Shown here: one piece after another, positions 32,902 to 40,318 of the stretch
Layout: the number at the start of each line of letters is the position of its first letter
How positions within the stretch are numbered: the first letter of the stretch is position 1
Assembly (NCBI GenBank): GCA_964615445.1
Contig: CAZTOK010000003.1
Span: forward strand, 1 to 64,000
Direction of reading: 5' to 3'
Length of the DNA stretch: 64,000 nucleotides
DNA from: JALRBM01 sp964615445
GTDB taxonomy: Bacteria > Patescibacteriota > Saccharimonadia > Saccharimonadales > Saccharimonadaceae
The notes under the pieces: model-generated
Told to the model about the DNA's origin: nothing
Seen by the model: only the letters and a program-made list of their open reading frames with translations
The model's database searches: none
Position numbers and translations under genes: made by a program

Positions 32902-32948
32902 ACGCTATATGTAGCGTTGTAAATAACAAACACTACGCTACAAGGGGA
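32902..32948 (+). promoter_or_regulatory. NrdR-like operator pair 1 upstream of nrdA
   Basis: A perfect palindrome ACGCTATATGTAGCGT (32902-32917) fits the NrdR box pattern (ACACWATATATWGTGT-like). A second half-degenerate copy (CTACAAGGGG, 32939-32948) is centred 33 bases downstream, about three helical turns. The identical palindrome stands before pyrG. Confidence 0.65.
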
Positions 32949-32993
32949 CATATTGTTTGTGGTAATAAAAACACACGAAAGTGCTTGAAAACC

Positions 32994-33038
32994 ATACATG
33001 TAGGGGCTATAGTCGTAGTTAGACACTACATATGTAGT
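32994..33038 (+). promoter_or_regulatory. Second NrdR-like palindrome pair
   Basis: ATACATGTAG (32994-33003) and the perfect 14-base palindrome ACTACATATGTAGT (33025-33038) have centres 33 bases apart. The half-sites resemble the first pair but the second core is two bases longer. Confidence 0.45.
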
Positions 33039-33061
33039 AGTTCAATAAAAACACACATTTT

Positions 33062-33120
33062 GCAAGGAGGGTAACCCGGGCCGCTACAACGGTATTTTTC
33101 TTGCGCCCTTTGGGAGGGGA
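33062..33120 (+). ncRNA. Possible structured leader of nrdA mRNA
   Basis: GCAAG (33062-33066) can pair with CTTGC (33100-33104), enclosing GGGTAACCC and CCG-N6-CGG hairpins, a small three-way junction. CCCTTTGGG follows. No known riboswitch class is recognised. Confidence 0.3.
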
Positions 33121-33160
33121 GTTTGTGTAACTAACAATAACATGTAGCAAGGGGTATGGT

Positions 33161-35560
33161 ATGAGCGAAATTCACGTGGTAAAGCGAGATGGCACCCGCG
33201 AACCATTTGACGCCAATAAAATCAACCTGGCTCTCGTGAAGGCAAGTGAAGATTTGCCAGACCAGATTAGCAAGGTAGTGCAAGTGGCAACAGAATTACA
33301 GCTAACATTATTTGACGGCATTACGAGCGAACAGCTTGACGAAGCGGTGATCCACACGGCACTGCAAAATGTAAAAGACGATCCCGACTTTGATAAGATT
33401 GCAGCACGGCTTCTTTTGAAGAACATTTACAAGAATATTCTCGGCGATTACGCGGATGAAGATGAGTTAAAAAAGCTGCACGAGGAAAAATTCCCTGAGT
33501 ACATTAAGCAAGGAATTGCCGATGGTTTACTCGATACTCGTATGAACAATAAAATGTTCAATATCAAGAAACTTGCGAAGGCGCTTGATCCTTCTCGTGA
33601 TCATTTGAGCAAATATTTAGGTGTGGTTACAAATAAGAATCGCTACGCACTCCGCAAACAAAGCGGTGCTCCACTTGAAGTTCCACAGTTTACTCACATG
33701 CGTATTGCTATGGGTCTAAGCTTTAACGAAGAAAACCCAACTGAGGCGGCTATCGACTTTTATAAGCACATGAGTAACCTCGACTACGTGCCTGGTGGTT
33801 CGACTCGCGTGAATGCCGGTGGCTCGTTCCCGCAGCTTTCAAACTGTTTTCTTCTTGAAGTACAAGACGACATGGAGTCGATTGCTAAAGGTGTGCGTGA
33901 TGTTATGTGGATTGCTAAAGGTACCGGTGGCATTGGCATTAGTCTCAACAAGCTTCGTGCTGCTGGCAGTCCGGTAAAAACAACAAACACTGAAAGTACT
34001 GGTCCCATTCCATTCATGAAAATGATTGACACAGCGCTTTTTGCCGTTTCTCGAAAAGGTAAAAAGGCAGGCGCGGCAGCACTTTATATGGAAAACTGGC
34101 ACCTTAACTTTCCACAATTCCTTGACCTAAAACAAAACTCAGGCGATCCATATCTTCGTACGCGTCTTGCCAACACAGCCGTGTTCATTAGCGATGAGTT
34201 CATGAAACGTGTACAAAAAGATCAAGACTGGTATTTGTTTGACCCAGCTGAAGTATCTGATCTTCCCGAGCTTTATGGTGAAGCATTTTCAGTTCGCTAT
34301 AAAGAATATATTAAGCTCGCTGAAGCTGGTAAGATGCGTGAGTTTAGCAAAGTAAAAGCCCGCGAGCAATTCCGCCAGATCCTTATTACGCTTCAGGCAA
34401 CTAGCCACCCATGGCTCACTTGGAAAGACACTATCAACGTACGTGCGTTGAATAACAACACGAGTACTATCCATCTTTCAAACCTTTGTACTGAAATTAC
34501 GTTACCGCAAGATAAAGATAATACCGCGGTCTGTAACCTGGTAAGTATCAACCTCTCGGCTCATCTTATGGAGGATAAAACTTGGGATTGGGATCGGCTT
34601 GCAGCAAGTACGCGTAGTGCGATTCGTCAACTTGATAATCTCTGTGATATTACCAATACGCCAATTCCGGAGGCCATGAATTCTAACCTCCAAAACCGTG
34701 CACTTGGCCTTGGCCTTATGGGCTTTACTGATGTGATTGAGAAGCTTAGCTACAGCTATGAATCTGAAGAAGCCTACGATCTTATGGATCAGCTTACGGA
34801 ATTTATTAGCTACCACGCTATTGATGAGAGTGCTGACATGGCAAAAACACGTGGTACCTACCCAACCTTTAAGGGGAGTGGCTGGAGTAAAGGGATTTTG
34901 CCAATCGATACGCTTGATACATTGGCTGCCGATCGTCATGTGAAAGTAGAAGTAAATCGCAAAATGCGCCTTGATTGGGATACTCTTCGCAAGAGAGTGA
35001 AGAAAGGAATGCGCAACGCTACACTTATGGCGATTGCTCCAACTGCTAACATTGCCCACATTGCTGGTACGACTCCGGGTATTGACCCACAGTTTGCGCA
35101 AATCTTTAGCCGCGCAACGCTGAGTGGTAAGTTTCTTGAGGTGAATGTAAACCTTGTAAATGACCTTAAAAAGTTGGGTATTTGGGATGACGTGAAAGAA
35201 GATGTGCTTCGTCTTCAAGGTGATGTACAACAAATTGATGCAATTCCGCAACATATTAAAGACGTGTATAAAACAAGTTTCCAACTAAGTCCGTATGCAT
35301 TTATTGAGGTAGCTGCTCGCGCCCAAAAATGGGTTGATCAAGCAATCAGTCGCAACATGTATCTGGAAACACGCAATATTGATGAGTACGTAGATATTTA
35401 TAGTACCGCCTGGAAAAGAGGCTTAAAAACTACGTACTATCTGCACGTAAAACCACGTCATCAGGCAGAGCAGAGCACTGTTAAAGTCAATAAGGCTGAA
35501 ACCATGGCCGGGCCACGAAAAGCCGGGTTTGGTTTCGCAAAATCTAAACAAGCAGCATAG
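33161..35560 (+). CDS. nrdA: Class I ribonucleotide reductase large subunit, lacking its C-terminal CxxC tail
   Basis: The 799-aa protein has an ATP-cone (1-95, VVKRDGTREPFD) and the ten-stranded barrel. Active-site residues are present: Cys229 (SNCF), Asn441, Cys443 and Glu445 (NLCTE), Cys458 (VCNLVSINLS), and the Tyr pair in KTTYYL near residue 765. It reduces ribonucleotides to deoxyribonucleotides. Normal NrdA ends in a redox CxxC tail; this one stops 30 residues after the Tyr pair without Cys. The tail is found in the next reading frame (35579), in the same frame but after two TAG codons. Confidence 0.97.
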   Translation: MSEIHVVKRDGTREPFDANKINLALVKASEDLPDQISKVVQVATELQLTLFDGITSEQLDEAVIHTALQNVKDDPDFDKIAARLLLKNIYKNILGDYADEDELKKLHEEKFPEYIKQGIADGLLDTRMNNKMFNIKKLAKALDPSRDHLSKYLGVVTNKNRYALRKQSGAPLEVPQFTHMRIAMGLSFNEENPTEAAIDFYKHMSNLDYVPGGSTRVNAGGSFPQLSNCFLLEVQDDMESIAKGVRDVMWIAKGTGGIGISLNKLRAAGSPVKTTNTESTGPIPFMKMIDTALFAVSRKGKKAGAAALYMENWHLNFPQFLDLKQNSGDPYLRTRLANTAVFISDEFMKRVQKDQDWYLFDPAEVSDLPELYGEAFSVRYKEYIKLAEAGKMREFSKVKAREQFRQILITLQATSHPWLTWKDTINVRALNNNTSTIHLSNLCTEITLPQDKDNTAVCNLVSINLSAHLMEDKTWDWDRLAASTRSAIRQLDNLCDITNTPIPEAMNSNLQNRALGLGLMGFTDVIEKLSYSYESEEAYDLMDQLTEFISYHAIDESADMAKTRGTYPTFKGSGWSKGILPIDTLDTLAADRHVKVEVNRKMRLDWDTLRKRVKKGMRNATLMAIAPTANIAHIAGTTPGIDPQFAQIFSRATLSGKFLEVNVNLVNDLKKLGIWDDVKEDVLRLQGDVQQIDAIPQHIKDVYKTSFQLSPYAFIEVAARAQKWVDQAISRNMYLETRNIDEYVDIYSTAWKRGLKTTYYLHVKPRHQAEQSTVKVNKAETMAGPRKAGFGFAKSKQAA

Positions 35561-35578
35561 AAATAGGGGGACAAAACA

Positions 35579-35758
35579 ATGGGTATGAACGCAAGCACAA
35601 TCATCAATGATGACATGACACTCGAGGAAAAGCTCGCCGCCATCGAGCAGGCAATGAAAAACGCGCAGGAGCAAGCGGATGAGGAAGCTGCACAAAACGG
35701 CCAGGTAGCGGCACCAATTGATCCAGCTGACCTTACGATGTGTGAGGGTTGCCAGTAA
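35579..35758 (+). CDS. Detached C-terminal redox tail of ribonucleotide reductase
   Basis: The 59-aa protein is acidic, with one helix (LEEKLAAIEQAMKNAQEQ, about 15-32), a flexible Ala/Pro linker, and ends MCEGCQ with Cys55 and Cys58. That ending is what NrdA proteins normally carry to re-reduce the active-site disulfide and pass electrons from thioredoxin. It lies 18 bases after nrdA in the same frame; the gap codons are AAA TAG GGG GAC AAA ACA. AGGGGG eight bases before its ATG suggests independent translation. Readthrough is possible. The tail normally works in trans on the partner subunit, so a separate peptide is mechanistically plausible. Confidence 0.75.
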   Translation: MGMNASTIINDDMTLEEKLAAIEQAMKNAQEQADEEAAQNGQVAAPIDPADLTMCEGCQ

Positions 35759-35971
35759 ATTAAAAGCTGCAATACGACAAGGGAACCTTCCGCCCTGTTT
35801 GACTTCAGACTATGACAGGCGCGAGAGCTCGCCAGTCGGACGCCAGGATGGCGAAGCCATCTGTAAAGAGTGCTAGCGGAGAACAGGGTAGAAGTTCTCA
35901 AGTTTGCTACAAAGGATGTAGAGCTATGAATACATTTTTTAAACACTTTATGAAAGGATTACAACACTACC
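35759..35971 (+). ncRNA. Structured spacer between redox-tail gene and nrdB
   Basis: This 213-base gap is more GC-rich than needed and folds well by eye: GATGGC-GAA-GCCATC (35847-35861), GAGAAC-N9-GTTCTC (35879-35899), GGCG/CGCC near 35817-35833, and a possible long-range helix CCCTGTT (35793-35799) with AACAGGG (35882-35888). It holds no supported gene, apart from a doubtful 30-codon frame from 35926 that overlaps the nrdB start. It may be a regulatory RNA or an eroded mobile RNA. Confidence 0.4.
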
Positions 35972-36967
35972 ATGGCAGGTATTCTCGGAACCGGTATCCA
36001 AGACGGATTACTTCTTAAACCAATTAATTATCAGTGGGCGTACGATCTCTATAACCAAGCGGTAGCAAATACTTGGTTTCCAAACGAAATTCAGCTTGGT
36101 CAAGATCTTTCCGACTGGAAAAAAATGAGCGAAGAAGAGCGTCATGCACTTACATTCCTCATGAGTTATTTCAACCCAAACGAGCTACTAGTGAACAAGG
36201 CATTGGCGTTTGGTGTATACCCATACGTAAATGCAGCTGAGTGTCATTTGTATCTCGCAAAGCAAATGTGGGAAGAGGCTAATCACTGTATGAGTTTTGA
36301 ATATGTGCTTGAAACCTTCCCAATTAATCGTGATGAAGCTTACGCCGCCCACGTTGAAACGCCAAGTATGGCACGAAAAGAAGAGTTTGAAACCAAGTTC
36401 ATCAAACGTATGACCGAAGAAACACTTGATATTTCAACCACTGAAGGCAAAAAAGACTTCATCCGTAACCTAATTGCTTATAATATTATCCTTGAAGGCA
36501 TTTGGTTTTATAGTGGCTTCATGGTGGCGCTCAGCTTTCGTCAGCGCAACTTACTACGCAATTTTGGCTCGCTAATTGACTGGGTGGTACGTGATGAGAG
36601 CTTGCATCTTAAGTTTGGCATCAACCTTATCTTGACAGTGCTTGAAGAGAATGAAGATCTCCAAACTGAAGAATTTGCGAACGAAATTAAGCAGATGATT
36701 CTCGATGGTGTAGAAATGGAAGAACAGTACAATAAGGATCTACTTCCAAATGGTATCTTGGGACTTAATAGTGATTACATTAACCAGTACGTTAGGTACT
36801 TGGCTGATCGTCGCCTTGAAGAGCTTGGCTTTGATGCTCATTATAAAGTGAGTAACCCGGCCAAGTGGATGGCAGCTGCAAACGATACGCTTGAACTCGT
36901 AAACTTTTTCGAAAGCACAAACACGAGCTATGAGGTGAACGCCGGTACCGGCGCGAAAAGCGAGTAA
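35972..36967 (+). CDS. nrdB: Class Ic ribonucleotide reductase small subunit (Mn/Fe type by residues)
   Basis: The 331-aa ferritin-like protein has metal ligands Glu71, Glu102, His105, Glu175, Glu209 and His212. These match C. trachomatis NrdB ligands (E89, E120, H123, E193, E227, H230) at a constant offset of 18. The radical Tyr position is Phe109 (Phe127 in Chlamydia), so no tyrosyl radical can form; a Mn(IV)/Fe(III) cofactor is expected. The C-terminus (FESTNTSYEVN) is the usual NrdA-binding peptide. No good Shine-Dalgarno is near the ATG. Confidence 0.95.
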   Translation: MAGILGTGIQDGLLLKPINYQWAYDLYNQAVANTWFPNEIQLGQDLSDWKKMSEEERHALTFLMSYFNPNELLVNKALAFGVYPYVNAAECHLYLAKQMWEEANHCMSFEYVLETFPINRDEAYAAHVETPSMARKEEFETKFIKRMTEETLDISTTEGKKDFIRNLIAYNIILEGIWFYSGFMVALSFRQRNLLRNFGSLIDWVVRDESLHLKFGINLILTVLEENEDLQTEEFANEIKQMILDGVEMEEQYNKDLLPNGILGLNSDYINQYVRYLADRRLEELGFDAHYKVSNPAKWMAAANDTLELVNFFESTNTSYEVNAGTGAKSE

Positions 36968-36976
36968 ATTAATAAT

Positions 36977-37012
36977 CGTCTCGGGCATGTCGTAAGAAAC
37001 ACGCCCGAGACG
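36977..37012. terminator. Inverted repeat after nrdB
   Basis: CGTCTCGGGC (36977-36986) pairs perfectly with GCCCGAGACG (37003-37012). No U-run on either side; it lies between convergent reading frames. Confidence 0.6.
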
Positions 37013-37020
37013 AAATATGT

Positions 37021-37203
37021 TCACCGCCTGTTGCTACGCCGCTTCGCCACTCTGCGCAGCTGGAGTGTCCACTGTACGACGCGGATACCAGCGACCACTG
37101 TTGAAATTGCCGCAATCGCTACAATCACTGTTGCGATTACTTCAGTAACACCCTTCGCACTACATCTACTCGTTGGATAGGCGACTCTCAAGGTACTCTC
37201 CAA
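37021..37203 (-). CDS. Possible small membrane protein of 60 aa
   Basis: A single hydrophobic helix (about 20-46, VIATVIVAIAAISTVVAGIRVV) is followed by a strongly basic end (RRVAKRRSNRR), which would place the C-terminus inside. The start would be TTG, without a clear Shine-Dalgarno, so the gene call is uncertain. A hairpin follows its stop at eight bases. Codon use resembles the orphan genes. Confidence 0.35.
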   Translation of the reverse strand: MESTLRVAYPTSRCSAKGVTEVIATVIVAIAAISTVVAGIRVVQWTLQLRRVAKRRSNRR

Positions 37204-37248
37204 TCAGAGGTGGAACAGATAACTTGATGGTATAGTAAATACACACTT

Positions 37249-38478
37249 ATGTCAAAAGGGAGAAATTACACTAGATTTAAGAGCGTGGCCAATTTGCTTG
37301 GCCCAGCATTTATTGCTGCCGTAGCTTACGTTGACCCAGGCAACTTTGCTGCCAACTTTAGCGCTGGAGCGCAGTACGGCTATATGCTTTTATGGGTGTT
37401 GGTTGTGGCAAATCTAATGGCGAGCTTAGTGCAGTATCTCTCGGCAAAAGTAGGGTTGGTCACGGGCAAATCGCTCCCGGAGGTGATTGCTGAAGAACTG
37501 CCAAACAAGGCGCGTATTGCGTATTGGCTGCAGGCAGAAATTGTTGCTGCTGCAACGGATATCGCTGAAGTGATAGGAGGAGCAATCGCACTTCAACTTC
37601 TTTTTGGTCTTCCTCTTGTCGTTGGAGGTATGATCACTGGAGTCATTTCATTCGTACTACTTCTTTTTTATACCCAACATGGCCAAAAAGTGTTTGAGCG
37701 TGTAATTGTGGGATTACTTCTTATTATCCCCATAGGCTTTTTTGCAGGGCTAATGATATCACCACCGCATATTTATCAGGTGGTAAGTGGACTTATTCCA
37801 CAGTTGCATAACGAGAATATGGTACTTCTCGCCGTGGCGATGCTTGGTGCTACTATTATGCCGCACGTCGTTTATTTACACTCGGCATTAGCTAGAGACC
37901 GCCATGGCCATGTTGAGGTGCATCGCTTAAACGGATTTCTAAAAATTACTCGTATCGATGTACTTATTGCAATGATAGTGGCGGGAAGTGTCAATATTGC
38001 TATGTTGCTTCTGGCAGCCTCGGCGCTTTATGGCACACCGCACGCCGATACGTTACCCGGAATATTTAGCGGTCTCCATGATCACTTAGGCGCGCTCGTA
38101 GCATTATTGTTTGCATTAGGACTTTTAGTTTCCGGACTCGCTTCAACAGCGGTAGGGAGTTATGCTGGTTCGGTAATTATGCAAGGAATGTTACATAGGC
38201 GCATTTCTCCAGTGATACGGCGGATAATTGTAACGATTCCGGCTATCTTATTATTGCTGTGTAATGTAGATGCTACAATGGCGCTCGTTGTATCTCAAGT
38301 GGCATTGTCGTTTGGTATACCATTTGCACTGATACCATTAGCGCTGGTGTCGGGTAATAGTCGTATCATGGGTAAAGCAGCCAACAATAGTCTTATTAAG
38401 TGTCTCATTTGGAGTATTACGCTCGTTATCGTAGGCCTCAATGCAATATTAATTATTTTAACGTGTATCAAAAAGTGA
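37249..38478 (+). CDS. mntH: NRAMP-family Mn2+/Fe2+ transporter
   Basis: The 409-aa protein has 11 probable membrane helices and the NRAMP metal-site motifs: DPGN at residues 29-32 (helix 1) and MPHVVYLHSA in helix 6. It imports Mn2+ (or Fe2+) with protons. Its position right after the nrd genes matches the Mn requirement predicted for the class Ic NrdB. TATAGT lies 12 bases before ATG, giving a short leader. Confidence 0.93.
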   Translation: MSKGRNYTRFKSVANLLGPAFIAAVAYVDPGNFAANFSAGAQYGYMLLWVLVVANLMASLVQYLSAKVGLVTGKSLPEVIAEELPNKARIAYWLQAEIVAAATDIAEVIGGAIALQLLFGLPLVVGGMITGVISFVLLLFYTQHGQKVFERVIVGLLLIIPIGFFAGLMISPPHIYQVVSGLIPQLHNENMVLLAVAMLGATIMPHVVYLHSALARDRHGHVEVHRLNGFLKITRIDVLIAMIVAGSVNIAMLLLAASALYGTPHADTLPGIFSGLHDHLGALVALLFALGLLVSGLASTAVGSYAGSVIMQGMLHRRISPVIRRIIVTIPAILLLLCNVDATMALVVSQVALSFGIPFALIPLALVSGNSRIMGKAANNSLIKCLIWSITLVIVGLNAILIILTCIKK

Positions 38479-38485
38479 GTTAGGG

Positions 38486-38514
38486 CCCTCCATGCCACAG
38501 GGAGACATGGAGGG
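38486..38514. terminator. Inverted repeat between convergent genes
   Basis: CCCTCCATG pairs perfectly with CATGGAGGG across an 11-base loop. No U-run. It lies between mntH and the orphan gene ending at 38520. Confidence 0.6.
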
Positions 38515-38519
38515 TTATC

Positions 38520-38837
38520 TTAGGCGTACGAGATGATACTCAACCTACCGCCGGAGCCCTGGCCCCATGGAACCCAACCAGAAACTATACGGACAGGTAC
38601 TGCTATGTCGAGTTCGAGTTCACCCTCCTGGGCAACACGCTGAAGTTTTCCGACGAAATTAGCACCAGCTCCGTGACACTCATACCCGTCACGTCGCATA
38701 GTGACCGTGCATATATAGCCGTCTGCCAGCGTTAGGACGATGAATTCCGGCTTCTCAGTATCAGTATTGGAGAATCTGTAGGCGATAATGGTGTAGACGT
38801 CACCAGGCATGAAGCGAGGCGGGTTGTTGGCGGCCAT
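38520..38837 (-). CDS. Orphan protein of 105 aa, function unknown
   Basis: The protein looks all-beta and soluble, with alternating hydrophobic strands (VYTIIAYRF, EFIVLTLADGYICTVTM, LDIAVPVRIVSGWVPW). No family is recognised. Its promoter (TTGACC-17-TATAGT, minus strand) and GTAAGG-type Shine-Dalgarno are clear, and an inverted repeat sits at the 5' end of the transcript. G/C-ending codons prevail. It seems an independent cassette like those at 1238 and 41982. Confidence 0.6.
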   Translation of the reverse strand: MAANNPPRFMPGDVYTIIAYRFSNTDTEKPEFIVLTLADGYICTVTMRRDGYECHGAGANFVGKLQRVAQEGELELDIAVPVRIVSGWVPWGQGSGGRLSIISYA

Positions 38838-38875
38838 CCTTACCCCCGTGATGCCAGATGGGCTGGCGGCCCGTT

Positions 38876-38934
38876 GACACAGTATGTTCTGTGTCCACTC
38901 GCAAGACTATACCCTGAAGTAAGAGAGAGGTCAA
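38876..38934 (-). promoter_or_regulatory. Promoter with 5'-end inverted repeat
   Basis: Minus strand TTGACC (38934-38929), 17 bases, TATAGT (38911-38906), start near 38899. GACACAG-N6-CTGTGTC occupies 38876-38895, about +5 to +24. Confidence 0.65.
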
Positions 38935-38970
38935 CCCGTTTTTTATTGCTATAAAGTGTATACTAAAAGT

Positions 38971-40257
38971 ATGAAAACAAGATTGCTCATTTTTGGAATT
39001 ACCGGTGATTTAAGTACGAGAAAATTACTGCCTGCCATCAAACATATACTAGAATCTAAGGCTATCGAAAACCTTGAAGTTATCGGCATATCACGTCGAC
39101 AGGTAAATATGAGCGATGTGTTGCAATCTTCGCTAGGAAATGCGGACCTAATTGATGTATTCTCTCTTTTTACTATGGATGTTGCCAAAGAAGATGACTA
39201 CTGGCGCTTAAAGGAATATATAAGGCTAAAAGACGACGAACAGCTACTCGTGTATCTTTCTGTACCACCCCAAGCGGCAACGCAAATTGTTGACTTTCTT
39301 GGTGCAGCGGGGCTTAATACTCCGAACGTAAAGTTACTTTTTGAAAAACCATTTGGGGTTGACTACGTATCGGCAAAAGAGATGATTGAGCGCACAGCGC
39401 GTTATTACGATGAATCACAGCTATATCGTATTGATCATTATCTTGCCAAAGAAATGGCGCAGAATATTGTCGCTTTACGGGGAGGGAATGCGTTATTTGA
39501 ATATATTTGGCAAGCTGCGGCCATTGAAAAAATCGAAATTATAGCACTTGAATCAATTGACATTGAAGGACGAGCTCAGTTTTATGAACAAACCGGAGCA
39601 CTTCGTGATTTTGTACAAGGGCATCTTATGCAACTTTTAGCGCTGACGCTCATGGATATTCCACATAATTTTGACTGGAACGAGTTACCATCGCTGCGAG
39701 TTGCTGTTCTAAAAGCATTAAAAGCAGTGAACGTCGAAGGTGCTATTCGAGCTCAGTACGAGGGCTATGAAACAGAAGCGCAAAACCCAGGCAGCCGCAC
39801 GGAAACATTTGTATCGGTAGGCTTGCAGTCGGAAGAGGATCGTTGGAAGAGTGTGCCTATAACACTTATGAGCGGCAAAGCACTTAACGAGAAAAAAACC
39901 GAGATTCGAATTTATCTCCGCAAGTTCCACGAAGCACAAAGTAACTGCCTTACACTACGAATTCAGCCAAACGAAGGTGTCGAAATAGAACTATTCACGA
40001 AGAAACCAGGATATGAACGTGAGTTCGAAACACAGACTCTCAGCTATGCTTATAAAGAAGACTCACGTCTACCAGATGCGTACGAGCACGTCCTTATTGA
40101 TGCTGTTCGTTCTAGGAAGAGCCTTTTCACAAGTGGAGACGAAGTATTGGAAAGCTGGCGAGTGCTTCAGCCACTTCTTTCTGCTTGGGAGATGGACGAT
40201 CAGCCACTCCAGAAATATGCCAAGGGTAGCGATACGCAGGCTATATGTAGGGCATAG
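38971..40257 (+). CDS. zwf: Glucose-6-phosphate dehydrogenase
   Basis: From ATG 38971 the protein has 428 aa. The coenzyme motif is GITGDL (9-14) and the substrate motif RIDHYLAKE (153-161). It oxidises glucose-6-P to 6-phosphogluconolactone with NADP. E. coli Zwf is 491 aa, so this is a short version; the family alignment at the C-terminus is loose. TATACT (38959-38964) lies exactly six bases before this ATG, so the five extra codons upstream are not used and the mRNA is leaderless. Confidence 0.9.
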   Translation: MKTRLLIFGITGDLSTRKLLPAIKHILESKAIENLEVIGISRRQVNMSDVLQSSLGNADLIDVFSLFTMDVAKEDDYWRLKEYIRLKDDEQLLVYLSVPPQAATQIVDFLGAAGLNTPNVKLLFEKPFGVDYVSAKEMIERTARYYDESQLYRIDHYLAKEMAQNIVALRGGNALFEYIWQAAAIEKIEIIALESIDIEGRAQFYEQTGALRDFVQGHLMQLLALTLMDIPHNFDWNELPSLRVAVLKALKAVNVEGAIRAQYEGYETEAQNPGSRTETFVSVGLQSEEDRWKSVPITLMSGKALNEKKTEIRIYLRKFHEAQSNCLTLRIQPNEGVEIELFTKKPGYEREFETQTLSYAYKEDSRLPDAYEHVLIDAVRSRKSLFTSGDEVLESWRVLQPLLSAWEMDDQPLQKYAKGSDTQAICRA

Positions 40258-40310
40258 TATATAAAATACAACGCTACATATAGCGTAACTTGGCAATTTC
40301 ATGCTATAAT
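40241..40310 (+). promoter_or_regulatory. pyrG promoter with NrdR-like palindromes
   Basis: ACGCTACATATAGCGT (40271-40286) is the reverse complement of the palindrome before nrdA. CTATATGTAG (40241-40250), inside the end of zwf, is centred 33 bases upstream. The palindrome overlaps the -35 region of TATAAT (40305-40310). Confidence 0.65.
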
Positions 40311-40318
40311 GAAATCCC

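Noticed and set aside
34502..35284. 260-aa antisense frame inside nrdA
   Set aside because: Shadow of a highly conserved gene; no promoter or Shine-Dalgarno.
35759..35971. Group I intron in the nrd operon
   Set aside because: A phrase like CAGACTAT suggested an intron core, but P4-P6 and the P3/P7 pairing order cannot be built, and both flanking genes have full starts and stops. Kept only as an unexplained structured spacer.
35926..36018. 30-aa leader-peptide-like frame before nrdB
   Set aside because: Overlaps nrdB start in another frame; weak ribosome site and no telling composition.
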